Below the pieces are notes generated by a model that was not told the origin of the DNA, did no database searches, and saw only the letters and a list, made by a program, of their open reading frames with translations. A program made the translations under genes and the position numbers. Below, piece after piece: positions 55,116-64,000 of a stretch of 64,000 nucleotides of DNA (the stretch's first letter is position 1; each line of letters starts with the position of its first letter). Origin of the DNA: Enterovibrio qingdaonensis (GTDB lineage Bacteria; Pseudomonadota; Gammaproteobacteria; Enterobacterales; Vibrionaceae); contig NZ_JAJUBB010000001.1 in assembly GCF_028683135.1 (NCBI RefSeq), positions 310,001-374,000 of the forward strand, written 5' to 3'.

Positions 55116-55304
55116 TCAGCAACGTCCCTTCTTCGCTTGGCCTGGAGGACAGAAGTCGCCTTCGGATTTGTCTTTTTTGTCACTCTTATCACCATCCTTG
55201 CTCGTCACTTTAACGTTAACGTCATCAACCTCACCTTCCACATGCGTCAACTGACAACCTGCGACCAAAAACAACGATAAAAACAGCATGATGAACGCTT
55301 TCAT
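55116..55304 (-). CDS. Small lipoprotein, 62 residues
   Basis: The signal MKAFIMLFLSLFLVAGC ends in a lipobox. AGGAAGAG lies before the ATG at 55304. The mature part is short and charged: VKVTSKDGDKSDKKDKSEGD, then a Cys-Pro-Pro-Gly-Gln-Ala-Lys-Lys-Gly tail that ends in Cys. I recognise no family. It is probably an envelope lipoprotein. Confidence 0.7.
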   Translation of the reverse strand: MKAFIMLFLSLFLVAGCQLTHVEGEVDDVNVKVTSKDGDKSDKKDKSEGDFCPPGQAKKGRC

Positions 55305-55513
55305 GGACTCTTCCTTTATTTAAACGTCTGAGACAATTCTAGATGAATGCAGCAATTCGTGACGAGGCTCTTTCACGTCAAGCAACTGCACTTCAAATGC
55401 CAGACCTCTATCGGAAGACCTCGGTCACCGAATAAGTGCCTCATTTCGTCAACAAACTACGGAAGTCCCAAATCGTAACCGTGTATCAGATAACTGCCAT
55501 ACACCAGATCGCG

Positions 55514-56080
55514 TCACTTTCTCATCCAATTGATCAAATGCAACAGTGCAAAAATGGCATGACCGTAAAAATACGCCTCAATGGCACCTACCGCTGTTTT
55601 ATGAATAGAGAGCAAAAATGGCGCAGAACCGTCACGCGTGAAGAATACATACCACAAAAGCCCCGTTGCTATAGCCAAAAGTAAAGCCAGCAAACCTAGC
55701 CCTTCTACTGTTGCAGCCAACCCTTTTGGGCGCGCATCCGGTAACTGGAGCTTAAAAAGTGACTGTATGTCTTGCTTTATCACCGCAAAGTCCATGAACA
55801 GCCAAGGATACATAGTTGCTATCGTGCGGCGTTTTAGAATAAGCGTAAAGAAAATCAAGGAAATAGGTGCTAAAGCGATACCGCTGTACATGTGAAATTT
55901 ATCGACGAGTGTTAATGCCGATGCCGGCGTATCCCCATGAACATGCATACCAAACGAAGACAAGAGTTGTGCGATAACCCAAGCCACAACCACAAAGTGA
56001 AACCACTTTTCAACTTTAGGCAGGTTGGAGAAAAGATATGACAAACCTTTCCAGACGCTTTTGTTAGACACTGATTTCAT
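55514..56080 (-). CDS. Cytochrome b561-family membrane protein
   Basis: The protein has 188 residues from the ATG at 56080, with AGG upstream; the frame opens at a GTG (56089). Four membrane spans carry the haem-ligand histidines: VEKWFHFVVVAWV, KFHMYSGIAL, and SIHKTAVGAIEAYFYGHAIFALLHLINW. This is the di-haem cytochrome b561 pattern, used for quinol-linked electron transfer or superoxide removal. The partner is unknown. Confidence 0.8.
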   Translation of the reverse strand: MKSVSNKSVWKGLSYLFSNLPKVEKWFHFVVVAWVIAQLLSSFGMHVHGDTPASALTLVDKFHMYSGIALAPISLIFFTLILKRRTIATMYPWLFMDFAVIKQDIQSLFKLQLPDARPKGLAATVEGLGLLALLLAIATGLLWYVFFTRDGSAPFLLSIHKTAVGAIEAYFYGHAIFALLHLINWMRK

Positions 56081-56308
56081 AACGAACACCTATGGCTCTA
56101 AACTTCTTAAAGCCTAGATAGTAATGCCGCCGTACATTGATTCAATTATCAGAAACACAAACTTAGAAACCGTAGTATTGCCTATCCATAAGTTGTAAAA
56201 GGTGGTTAGGCGGCTCAATCTATTATTCAAGTACACTTATTGAACACTGAATTAAGTATTTTTATCGTAAAGATAAAGGAATTAACTCACAAACACACAG
56301 CCATTAAC

Positions 56309-56327
56309 AAAATGAACAATTCATTTT
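56309..56327. promoter_or_regulatory. Inverted repeat upstream of the dicarboxylate carrier
   Basis: AAAATGAA-CAA-TTCATTTT is a perfect eight-base dyad, 97 bases before the start of the DASS gene. It may be an operator, but no regulator is adjacent. The rest of 56081-56423 shows no gene. Confidence 0.45.
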
Positions 56328-56423
56328 GATCCACGCAACATTTTGTCATCTTTCTTATTTTTACGTTTCCAAATTAGTGACAATATCTTCGCCGCTCTGT
56401 AGCCCAAAAAGGAAAATAATAAT

Positions 56424-57812
56424 ATGAATAAAAATGATAGCGTTCCACTACCCACAAATACTCGCGAATGGTTAATTAATAGAAATAGCTTAATCATACT
56501 CGCCGATATCGCGCTGTTCGTATTGCTCTACGTGACGCTTCCGATGGAGAAAGATGTCGTTCTCGGTTTATGCCTATTAACCTTTATCGCTATTTTATGG
56601 CTCACCGAAGCGTTACATGTCACTGTCACCGCCATACTCGTTCCCGTTCTGGCCATTCTATTTGGTGTGTTTAATACACAAATCGCACTAAGTAGCTTTT
56701 CAAACTCAATCATTTTCTTGTTTCTTGGCGGCTTTGCGTTAGCCGCTGCCATGAACCGACAAGGATTGGATCAGGTTATTGCAGATAAAGTACTCACCAT
56801 TGCAAAGGGCAAGATGAGTACAGCGGTATTTATGCTCTTTGGCGTTACTGCCGTACTTTCTATGTGGATCAGTAACACCGCAACCACTGCGATGATGCTG
56901 CCTCTCGCATTGGGAATATTGAGCAAAGTGAATGATCAAAGCGGCCATAAAACACACGTATTTGTTCTGCTCGGTATCGCTTACAGTGCAAGTATCGGCG
57001 GAATGGCAACAATTGTTGGAAGCCCACCGAATGCCATTGCTGCTGCTGAAGTCGGCTTGACCTTTACGGAGTGGATGAAGTTTGGGCTGCCTATGGCTGC
57101 AATTTTGCTCCCTTTTGCAATTATGGTGTTACACCTGTTACTTAAGCCTGAGCTTAAAGGCAGCTTTACACTCAACACTGCTGAAGTAGATTGGGACAAA
57201 GGCAAGGTTGTCACCTTGGGAATATTCATGACAACGGTCATTTTCTGGATATTCAGCAAACCCATTAACGCCATGATCGGTGGCTTTGCTCAATTCGATA
57301 CCGTCATCGCGTTAGGTGCGATTATCGCCGTCAGCTTTGCCCGTGTTGTCCACTGGAAAGACATAGAAAAGACCGCCGACTGGGGCGTACTGCTCCTTTT
57401 TGGTGGTGGCATCTGCTTGAGCAATGTACTCAAAGCCACAGGCACCAGCGCGTATTTGGCCGGTGCACTTAGCGCAATCGTCGCAGACCTTGGTCCAATC
57501 CTTGTGCTGGTTCTTATCGCGTCGTTTGTCGTGTTTTTAACCGAGTTCGTCAGCAATACCGCCCTTTCTGCGCTGTTTATTCCGCTATTTGCCACGGTTG
57601 CCGATGCCTTTGGCTTATCGCCAGTTGTTATGTCTGTGCTGATTGCCATTGCCGCATCGTGCGCATTTATGATGCCCGTTGCAACGCCACCGAATGCCAT
57701 TGTTTTCGGTACAGGGAAGATTAAGCAAAGCGAAATGATCCGTGTCGGATTCCTTTTGAACTGGGGCTGTATCGCCGTATTAACGTTGGTCGCCCTGTTG
57801 TTCTGGTCGTAA
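56424..57812 (+). CDS. DASS-family sodium/dicarboxylate symporter (VcINDY type)
   Basis: The protein has 462 residues, the length of the V. cholerae INDY protein. It has about eleven spans and two SNT motifs: Ser150-Asn151-Thr152 in MWISNTATT and Ser377-Asn378-Thr379 in EFVSNTALS, at the same numbers as in Vc[16 protein letters not shown] and [12 protein letters not shown] are the sodium-site loops. It imports succinate, fumarate or malate with sodium. It is a single gene ending at a strong terminator. Confidence 0.93.
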   Translation: MNKNDSVPLPTNTREWLINRNSLIILADIALFVLLYVTLPMEKDVVLGLCLLTFIAILWLTEALHVTVTAILVPVLAILFGVFNTQIALSSFSNSIIFLFLGGFALAAAMNRQGLDQVIADKVLTIAKGKMSTAVFMLFGVTAVLSMWISNTATTAMMLPLALGILSKVNDQSGHKTHVFVLLGIAYSASIGGMATIVGSPPNAIAAAEVGLTFTEWMKFGLPMAAILLPFAIMVLHLLLKPELKGSFTLNTAEVDWDKGKVVTLGIFMTTVIFWIFSKPINAMIGGFAQFDTVIALGAIIAVSFARVVHWKDIEKTADWGVLLLFGGGICLSNVLKATGTSAYLAGALSAIVADLGPILVLVLIASFVVFLTEFVSNTALSALFIPLFATVADAFGLSPVVMSVLIAIAASCAFMMPVATPPNAIVFGTGKIKQSEMIRVGFLLNWGCIAVLTLVALLFWS

Positions 57813-57827
57813 ACACGAAAGTCGAAA

Positions 57828-57859
57828 CAAAAAAAGCAGTGCTGATTACTCAGCACTGC
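57828..57859. terminator. Bidirectional intrinsic terminator
   Basis: GCAGTGCTGA-TTAC-TCAGCACTGC is a perfect ten-base stem. The minus strand has a run of T after it. It serves the giant surface-protein gene and probably also the transporter gene. Confidence 0.92.
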
Positions 57860-57896
57860 CTAACTTTTCAATTACGCCTCAGCATAAAACTGAAAT

Positions 57897-60800
57897 CTAG
57901 TGCCTTATAGGTCGCGCTCTGTAACGCCTCGCTCCCCACAAACACACCATCAGCCATAGCATCCATAAATTTATGGTGCCGCCACCAGCATCTTCAACTG
58001 TACCGCTCGTGTCCTCAGAAACAGTGACAGTGACTTCAGCTGAGTGCATAACGTTCCATTGATTACGCACGGTATAACGTATATGGAACTCTCCGACTCT
58101 ATTTTCTGGGGGCGTAAAGTAAATCGTTGAACCGTTGTGCCATGCGACGCCTTCGTCAGCATCTACGTGAACAATTTCAAGCTCCATGCCTTCGCTGGCT
58201 TCTTCGTCATTGTCCAAAGCCCGAATCACCGCCTCTTCACCTATCACAATCGAGATCGTGTCATTCAACGCCGTTGGAGCTGCATAAATGCTCATTGCAC
58301 CACTCGGGTCAACAATCATTCCGTTGACGAGTCCATCCGCATCATTGAGTCCTCCGTCTCTAAGGCTGACTTGAATACACCAATGGCCCTCAGTTAGACC
58401 CGGAGTCCATACATCACTTTGGTTACCAACCATCTTTTCTGGGTTTTGTGGCGGTGGACAAACACCGTATTCGCCTTTAGACGAGTGCAGCGCGCCATTC
58501 GGGTAACCAGAGTCAGCACCATCGGCAGCGAAATCCAGCCATTGTTCACCAATGAGTTTACGGTACGTCACATCTTTTGCCAGTGATTGCTGTTGTGGCA
58601 GCACCACCGACACCAATGCGCCCGGCTCAGGAATATCTTTGATGATGAAATCAAACATACCACTGTGATACCAGTTCCCTGCTGCAATCGGCATACGACT
58701 GACGTCAACCAGCAATCCATCTTCGCTGTACTTCGAAGCACCAGTCGCTAAAGCGACCCCACTTTCCGTTTCAGCAAGGAAGCTGTCTTGGTCATCGTTG
58801 CTGGAAGGTTGGACATTGAGATCATCAACTGCATCCAAGTAATCTGGAATACCGTCTCCATCGCTGTCTTTATACCCTTCCAACGCATCAGGAATACCAT
58901 CGCCATCGCTGTCTAGCGTGTTACTCAGCATGGCAAGCTTCTCAGCCACATCGAAATAACTCACATGTGTCACGCCAATATTCTCGCCATCCGCGAGTGC
59001 CGTTTCATTGGCCACGGTAAAGGCAGCATAAGTAGAACCCACCGCTAAGTCTGTGGTAGACACAACAAAGCGCGCTGAGTGAGCATCGTCTGATAGGCGA
59101 ACCCATGCATCATCTTTCGGCTGAATGCTAAACACCTCTGAGTCAGTAGCGTTTTCCACAACCAGTTCAATTTCGACATTCCCCTGCTGCTGACAAATCC
59201 AGCTGCGCTCTTCGCCTTTCTGGCTGAGTAGCGCACTGACTTTTGGCAACACGTAAGTATCAGCGACGGTCAAAGTGAACGTAGAATTCTCACCAAGATT
59301 GAGGGTGCTATCGAGAACGATCTCGTACTGCTCTCCCGCAAGAAGTGACGTTAACGCAATGTATCCGTACGTACCTTGCTGAATAACCAGTGGTGCTTGT
59401 TCCACACCATCGAGGCTATATGGCACCTCTAACTGATCAAAAGGTAAATCTCCGTTGAGCAATACAGCTACGTCATAAGTTTGTGTGTCTTGCGATACAC
59501 GAACAGAACTCGGCAAGCTCACCATTGGGTTGACCCGCAAGATTTGTGTTGCGGTAGCCTTTGTTCCATCACCTTTCTCTGCCTGCCAAACCAGTTCGTG
59601 TCGACCTGGCGCAAAGTGCGTTTTGCCTCCAACCAACTCAACAGGCACAGCGGCACCTGTTCTATCTTGTGCAAGCGGAGTCGTCAAATTCACTTTTGTT
59701 AACGCACCCGTGGCATCAAGGATAATTTCATTAACAGAACCAAACACAATATCGGTGTTACGCTCGATAGTCAGTTGCACACTTGCCTGACTTGTCAGGC
59801 CCTCGATATCTTCAACAAAGTATGTCAAAGACACATCAGAGTGGGCTGCATCAAGCGTCAGTTCGAGTGTGTCCCCAACGACTTGCACCTTACCTTGCTT
59901 TGTTGATGCACTGACAAGGCTGAATGCTAAATCATCAACGTGTGAATCGTTGTGCAATACATTCAGTACATACCGCTCATTTGATGTCGGTGCTGCCAAC
60001 TCAAACGTATCATTCACTGCGGTTGGGCCATTATTGATATCTACAACCGTGATTGAGAATGGGGCTAATGACGCAGACGCTTTGCCGTCACTTACCGAAA
60101 TAATAATGCCTTCCGTTACACCCACATCCTCTTCAGTCGGCAATCCATACAACCCGCCCGTAGCCACATCAAATTGTGCCCAAAGCGGTTTGTTCGTGAT
60201 GGAAAACGTGAGCGTATCTTCAACGTCAATGTCATCTGCTACCGGCGTAAAACGATAGGCAACATCTTGATCAACCGTCGTTCTGGGTGAGCCAGAAATC
60301 GTTGGTACATCATTCACATTGTCTATCGTAATGCTAAATGCCGGCAATTTCGCGGACGCAATGCCATCACTGACTGAAATTTCGATGCCTTCCGTCACGC
60401 CAACATGGTCGTTACTAGGCGTGCCTGAAAGAATACCCGTCGTTACATCAAAATGCGCCCACGCTGGTTTATTAGCAATAGTGAACGCCAGCACGTCATT
60501 CACATCTATGTCATTAGCTAAAGGAACGAACTGGTATGCAACATCCTGGCTTACACGGGTTGCCGGAGAGCCAGAGATAACAGGCGCATCATTCACATTC
60601 TCAACGGTGATTGAGAACATGGGTAAGGCCACCGTTTCTATGCCATCACTCACGGATATCACAATACCTTCTGTAACACCGACGTCCTCATTAGTGGGCG
60701 TTCCAGACAAGGCCCCTGTTTTCAAGTCAAACGTTGCCCAAGACGGGAGTTGGCTGATACTAAAACTCAACGTGTCTACCACATCTATGTCGCTGGCAAT

Positions 60801-63800
60801 TGGCACAAATCGATACATTGCATCTTGCTGAACGCGCGTTGCAGGTGTGCCCGATATAACGGGAGTGTCGTTAACGTTTTCTACGGTGATAGAGAATGCA
60901 GGTAAGGCAATATTTTCCAAGCCGTCACTGACGGCAATGACAATACCTGACGTGACACCAACATCATCATTTGTTGGCGTTCCAGACAAAGCACCAGTGG
61001 CGAGATTAAAGACAGCCCAGCTTGGTTTGTTTGTAATGCTAAAACTGAGCCTGTCTCCCTCATCAATATCACTGGCAATCGGTGCGAAGTGGTACGGGAT
61101 ATCTTGCTTCACAGTGGTCGCAGGAAAGCCTGAAATCACTGGCGCATCATTGACGTTTTCGACGGTGATAGTGAACGGAGGGAGAGCAACAAAATACTCC
61201 CCATCACTCACAGCAATCGCAATATCAGGATAAACACCCACATCCGCGTTGCGTGGCGTACCCTCCAATAGACCTGTTTGGCTATTAAAGTGCATCCAAC
61301 GCGGTTGATTGCTAATGAAGAAAAACAGTTTGTCGCCTGCATCAATATCGTTAGCGACAGGTGCAAACTGATAGGAAACATCTTGTTTAACGGTGGTTGA
61401 AGGCGTACCTGCAATTGTCGGTGCATCATTGACGTTGTTCACCACAATATCAAATGGCAGCATGCGATTAACGCGTTCGCCTTCAACGACTTCAATCACG
61501 ACATCTTTTACCGTTCCGACATCATCATTTGTCGGCGTGCCGGAAAGAAGTCCGTTTTCATCCAAACTGAGCCAAGCTGGCACGTTTGATGTCAATCGGT
61601 AAGCTACGGAAGAGCCATTTACCAAAGGAGTGGCCGCGAATTGGCGCTGATAAGTCTCGTCTTCTGTGACTTGTTCATTAATAAGCGCATTGGTTGGTTC
61701 TGCGAATAGCGGCACATCATCCCAACGCAACCGAGGGTACTCTCCCTTTTGCAATAGCCAACCGCCCTGTTTCCAAGGCGATAGTGCATCCCAGCGCCAG
61801 TCTTCACCTGTAAAGGTATTGGGCGTTTTTAACTGTTCAGTGGTGCGACCGCCTAAGTCCACATCACAGTTCGAGATAAACGATGTATCACAGTTATAAA
61901 AGCTGTTTACGATTTCTAGTCCTGACAGATTGCCTTCTACCAAACCGTATTGTGTTGAAGGGGTGACAGCAAAGCTGTTGAGAATTTCAACACTTGTGTG
62001 ACTGTAACCAACAATACCAACAATGCCACCCATTATCGGTCTTCCAGTCACAGTCGCAGAACTTTCAGTCATCACCAGATCAGCGTACAAGGTTCCAATC
62101 ATCCCTCCTGTTTGCATTTCTTTTGGAAAGCGAGAGTCGAGTGTTACTTCAACCTTGTCTACCAGTAGGTTTCTCCAACTAAGGCCAACAAGACCACCTG
62201 AATTGCTCCTACTACTCATTTTCCCTTGAAGGCGAACATTGGAAATAGAGGTACTACGGCTGTTTTCACCGCTTTTTAAATTACCTACAAGTAAACCGGA
62301 ATATTCGCCCCCAGTTAGGTCGACATTGGACAGCGTGAGGTCTTGAATATTTTCTAATGCTATATCCCCGAATAAACCGATGGCTCTATTCCTAGGGGCA
62401 TATAGATATAAATTTTGAATGGCGAAATTCGTGCCGAAAAAATTATCTATATCGATGGAAATCGGTTGAAAACCCTTTGCCTGATTTTCCGTCATCGACG
62501 TTTCATCGATATCGACGAAATTCCAAAATCTGGTCTCTCCTGCCTCAATATCAGCACTCAATATCCAAGATTTGCTTTCGTCCTCAACATTCGCTACTTC
62601 ACTCACCCACCGTAAGTTGGCGAGATTGGCAATGACGCCTCTTCCCTGTTCATCATAGAAAGGCTCTTTAGGAGCCGTGGTCGCGTGAATTGTAACGACA
62701 ACATCGGCACTAAATTCACCATCAGTGATTGTGAAAGTCACATTGTCTTCGCCAAGCGTTCCGCCTGGGACATAACGCCATTGTGTCGTATATTCAACCT
62801 GCTCGATTACACCCAGTTTTGGGTGAACAGACACGTCCACCTGACTTGCCTGTAAAGGTCCATCAACATCTGACACTAATTCATCGAGATATATGATTTT
62901 TTCTTCATATGTAGAATACACCTCATCACGAACCTTCGGTGGATCATTGACTGGCACAATATCCAATGTAACGGTTGCTTTTACGCTCGGTCTTACCCCA
63001 TCAGTAACAACATAATCAAACGTATCTTCTCCATTAGCATCTCGATTTGGCGTGTATGTGGCTATATCCCCCTCTAGAGTCAACTGACCTTTAGTTGGGA
63101 GGGTAGCTAAGCTAAACACTAATGGTTGGTTGTCGACATCTGTAACTAAGTGAGACAAATCTATTTCTTCTGATGTGTCCTCTAACAAGCTAACCGTGGT
63201 GGTGTTGGCAAGCAGAGGGTCACTCACCGGGTGAATAGTCAAAACGAGCGCAGAATCTAGCCCCGTATTCGTTTCGACAATACCTATATTATCTGAGCCG
63301 TAAAAGTGTGGGTTAGGTGTGTAAGTTAGTATTGTACCTGACAACTGAGCTTCACCATGGGACGGTACATCAATGCGAAATGCTGGGTTGTTAATACCAA
63401 CCGCTAAATTGCTCAGTTCGAAGGTTAGTGTCTGATCTTCATTTAGGTTGGCAGCACCATTGACCAGTGTTGGTGATGCCATGATGTCTATCGAAATACT
63501 TCCCGTTACACGGTGTTCACCATCTATTACAGTAAATGCAAAACGATCAATGCCTATATCGGTACCGCCATGGCGGTAGGTGACTACTGATCCGTTGAGA
63601 GCCACTTCGCCCAACTGCGCTGATGACAACTCAAAGAGGTAGTCTTGACTCTCTCCAACTTCATCACTTACTAATGTCATCAAATCAATGTGTGACGACC
63701 CACCAATGATAACGCCTATATGTCCCGAAGAAACAGTTGGCACATCGTTAACCGGTGCAACGTCTATTGAAATAGTGGGGAGTTGATTACTGTAGTTACC

Positions 63801-64000
63801 TGAAACCGCTTTAACCGCAATATCCCTAAAGCTTCCAATTCCGAGGTGACTGGGTAAACCCGAGATTACTCCACGATCATCAATAGATAACCAACTAGGC
63901 GCATTTAACAACTGATACGATACTGCTTCATTGCTTGGTGAAAAAGCTTCGACTTCAAGCGTAAATTCTCTATCTTCCTTCAGGCTATGGGTCAATTCAG
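57897..64000 (-). CDS. Giant repetitive surface protein with C-terminal GlyGly-type anchor (N-terminus outside window)
   Basis: These are the C-terminal 2034 residues; the frame stays open to the right edge. From the left end of the visible part: an Ig-like module (YQLLNAPSWLSIDDRGVISG...); cadherin-like/tandem-95 modules (SYTPNPHF, DTFDYVVTDG); a GLUG-motif section (SGGLVGLSW, GGMIGTLY, GGIVGIVG); then Ig-like modules with the motif GxLSGTPTNxDVG, five of which (60034-61430) are near-copies of 93 residues; then beta-rich modules; thrombospondin-type Ca-binding repeats (DSDGDGIPD twice); and a tail with GGG, one membrane span and RRYRARP. That tail fits GlyGly-CTERM, the signal used by rhombosortase and type II secretion. 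An adhesin or matrix role is likely but unproven. Confidence 0.88.
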   Translation of the reverse strand, partial: ELTHSLKEDREFTLEVEAFSPSNEAVSYQLLNAPSWLSIDDRGVISGLPSHLGIGSFRDIAVKAVSGNYSNQLPTISIDVAPVNDVPTVSSGHIGVIIGGSSHIDLMTLVSDEVGESQDYLFELSSAQLGEVALNGSVVTYRHGGTDIGIDRFAFTVIDGEHRVTGSISIDIMASPTLVNGAANLNEDQTLTFELSNLAVGINNPAFRIDVPSHGEAQLSGTILTYTPNPHFYGSDNIGIVETNTGLDSALVLTIHPVSDPLLANTTTVSLLEDTSEEIDLSHLVTDVDNQPLVFSLATLPTKGQLTLEGDIATYTPNRDANGEDTFDYVVTDGVRPSVKATVTLDIVPVNDPPKVRDEVYSTYEEKIIYLDELVSDVDGPLQASQVDVSVHPKLGVIEQVEYTTQWRYVPGGTLGEDNVTFTITDGEFSADVVVTIHATTAPKEPFYDEQGRGVIANLANLRWVSEVANVEDESKSWILSADIEAGETRFWNFVDIDETSMTENQAKGFQPISIDIDNFFGTNFAIQNLYLYAPRNRAIGLFGDIALENIQDLTLSNVDLTGGEYSGLLVGNLKSGENSRSTSISNVRLQGKMSSRSNSGGLVGLSWRNLLVDKVEVTLDSRFPKEMQTGGMIGTLYADLVMTESSATVTGRPIMGGIVGIVGYSHTSVEILNSFAVTPSTQYGLVEGNLSGLEIVNSFYNCDTSFISNCDVDLGGRTTEQLKTPNTFTGEDWRWDALSPWKQGGWLLQKGEYPRLRWDDVPLFAEPTNALINEQVTEDETYQRQFAATPLVNGSSVAYRLTSNVPAWLSLDENGLLSGTPTNDDVGTVKDVVIEVVEGERVNRMLPFDIVVNNVNDAPTIAGTPSTTVKQDVSYQFAPVANDIDAGDKLFFFISNQPRWMHFNSQTGLLEGTPRNADVGVYPDIAIAVSDGEYFVALPPFTITVENVNDAPVISGFPATTVKQDIPYHFAPIASDIDEGDRLSFSITNKPSWAVFNLATGALSGTPTNDDVGVTSGIVIAVSDGLENIALPAFSITVENVNDTPVISGTPATRVQQDAMYRFVPIASDIDVVDTLSFSISQLPSWATFDLKTGALSGTPTNEDVGVTEGIVISVSDGIETVALPMFSITVENVNDAPVISGSPATRVSQDVAYQFVPLANDIDVNDVLAFTIANKPAWAHFDVTTGILSGTPSNDHVGVTEGIEISVSDGIASAKLPAFSITIDNVNDVPTISGSPRTTVDQDVAYRFTPVADDIDVEDTLTFSITNKPLWAQFDVATGGLYGLPTEEDVGVTEGIIISVSDGKASASLAPFSITVVDINNGPTAVNDTFELAAPTSNERYVLNVLHNDSHVDDLAFSLVSASTKQGKVQVVGDTLELTLDAAHSDVSLTYFVEDIEGLTSQASVQLTIERNTDIVFGSVNEIILDATGALTKVNLTTPLAQDRTGAAVPVELVGGKTHFAPGRHELVWQAEKGDGTKATATQILRVNPMVSLPSSVRVSQDTQTYDVAVLLNGDLPFDQLEVPYSLDGVEQAPLVIQQGTYGYIALTSLLAGEQYEIVLDSTLNLGENSTFTLTVADTYVLPKVSALLSQKGEERSWICQQQGNVEIELVVENATDSEVFSIQPKDDAWVRLSDDAHSARFVVSTTDLAVGSTYAAFTVANETALADGENIGVTHVSYFDVAEKLAMLSNTLDSDGDGIPDALEGYKDSDGDGIPDYLDAVDDLNVQPSSNDDQDSFLAETESGVALATGASKYSEDGLLVDVSRMPIAAGNWYHSGMFDFIIKDIPEPGALVSVVLPQQQSLAKDVTYRKLIGEQWLDFAADGADSGYPNGALHSSKGEYGVCPPPQNPEKMVGNQSDVWTPGLTEGHWCIQVSLRDGGLNDADGLVNGMIVDPSGAMSIYAAPTALNDTISIVIGEEAVIRALDNDEEASEGMELEIVHVDADEGVAWHNGSTIYFTPPENRVGEFHIRYTVRNQWNVMHSAEVTVTVSEDTSGTVEDAGGGTINLWMLWLMVCLWGARRYRARPIRH
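60034..61430 (-). repeat. Five tandem 279-bp coding repeats
   Basis: Five units of 93 codons begin D-A-P-V-I-S-G or a variant and end F-S-I-T-V-E-N-V-N. They differ from one another at many positions, so they are diverged but clearly tandem. They form Ig-like (He_PIG-type) modules. A more distant copy precedes them. Confidence 0.85.

Noticed and set aside
55343..55435. 30-codon frame starting ATG AAT GCA
   Set aside because: No ribosome-binding site and no hydrophobic or other feature. Left uncalled.
57290..57856. 188-codon minus-strand frame over the DASS transporter gene
   Set aside because: It lies antisense to conserved transporter motifs and runs into the terminator stem.
60319..60831. 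Open frame of 170 codons on the plus strand inside the giant gene
   Set aside because: It is antisense to the tandem repeats and is itself repetitive only because they are. The minus-strand frame has clear domains.
60034..61430. Regular 279-base periodicity, considered as a CRISPR or satellite array
   Set aside because: The period is 93 whole codons of one continuous frame and the units align as protein modules; there are no short identical repeats with unique spacers.
1..64000. Search for tRNA, rRNA, integrase, transposase and toxin-antitoxin genes
   Set aside because: None recognised by reading. A small structured RNA could still be missed without a covariance search.

Overview
The window looks like a chromosomal segment of a marine gamma-proteobacterium of the Vibrionaceae. 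The reasons are a split nrf nitrite-ammonification cluster, a VcINDY-like dicarboxylate carrier with the SNT motifs at the same residue numbers, chitinases, a PTS EIIC-EAL fusion, a GlyGly-CTERM-type surface protein, and two copies of a TATACCCAA/TTGGGTAT hairpin of the kind scattered in vibrios. Base composition is moderate and fairly even. I see no rRNA, tRNA, CRISPR array, insertion sequence or prophage, so this is mostly ordinary backbone with some accessory genes. Genus is not resolved; Vibrio, Photobacterium, Grimontia or Enterovibrio would all fit.

Layout. 1-1306: start of an RND adaptor gene (cut by the window edge), divergent from a TetR regulator. 1400-8800: a copper-efflux operon behind a MerR/CueR-type promoter: a Met/His/Cys-rich small protein, CusC, CusB carrying two extra CusF domains, CusA, and a Met/His-rich cupredoxin. 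9000-13000: a small lipoprotein, a solitary phnP, two small hypothetical genes (one behind a LexA-type box) and a LuxR-type regulator. 13100-20620: a multi-domain chitinase, an orphan TRAP binding protein facing a PTS EIIC-EAL c-di-GMP phosphodiesterase, a leucine-rich-repeat protein and a YaeR-like VOC protein. 21100-27650: dgt, then a TetR-MFP-RND efflux locus with two copies of an operator between the divergent genes. 28000-33500: an AAA ATPase behind a LexA-type box, then glcDEF (glycolate oxidase) with a DUF2306 membrane gene. 33550-40600: an AraC/GyrI-like regulator with a small membrane protein, a CDF-like transporter divergent from a LysR gene, an M14 peptidase, psiE, a lipoprotein chitinase and a DnaQ-like exonuclease. 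40850-48700: respiratory nitrite ammonification, with nrfG-like, nrfA, and divergent nrfBCDE, a DsbE-like gene and nrfF. 48740-57860: an ABC-F ATPase, mglBAC galactose uptake with a GalR/S operator, a small lipoprotein, a cytochrome b561 and a DASS dicarboxylate carrier. 57897-64000: the C-terminal 2034 residues of a giant repetitive surface protein.

How the genes work together. The Cus genes move periplasmic Cu(I)/Ag(I) out of the cell, with three small metal-binding modules (the first ORF, the CusF domains and the cupredoxin) in the periplasm. NrfB, NrfC and NrfD carry electrons from quinol to the pentahaem NrfA, while NrfE, NrfF, NrfG and the thioredoxin-like protein attach its atypical CXXCK haem. 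GlcDEF oxidises glycolate to glyoxylate. MglBAC imports galactose and glucose. Two GH18 enzymes fit life on chitin.

Most unusual points: two LexA-like boxes in front of uncharacterised genes; the CusB with tandem CusF domains, the second lacking one metal ligand; the EIIC-EAL fusion facing an orphan solute-binding protein; a leader hairpin with a T-tract ahead of nrfB; two unlisted small membrane-protein ORFs; and the giant protein with five consecutive 93-residue repeats.
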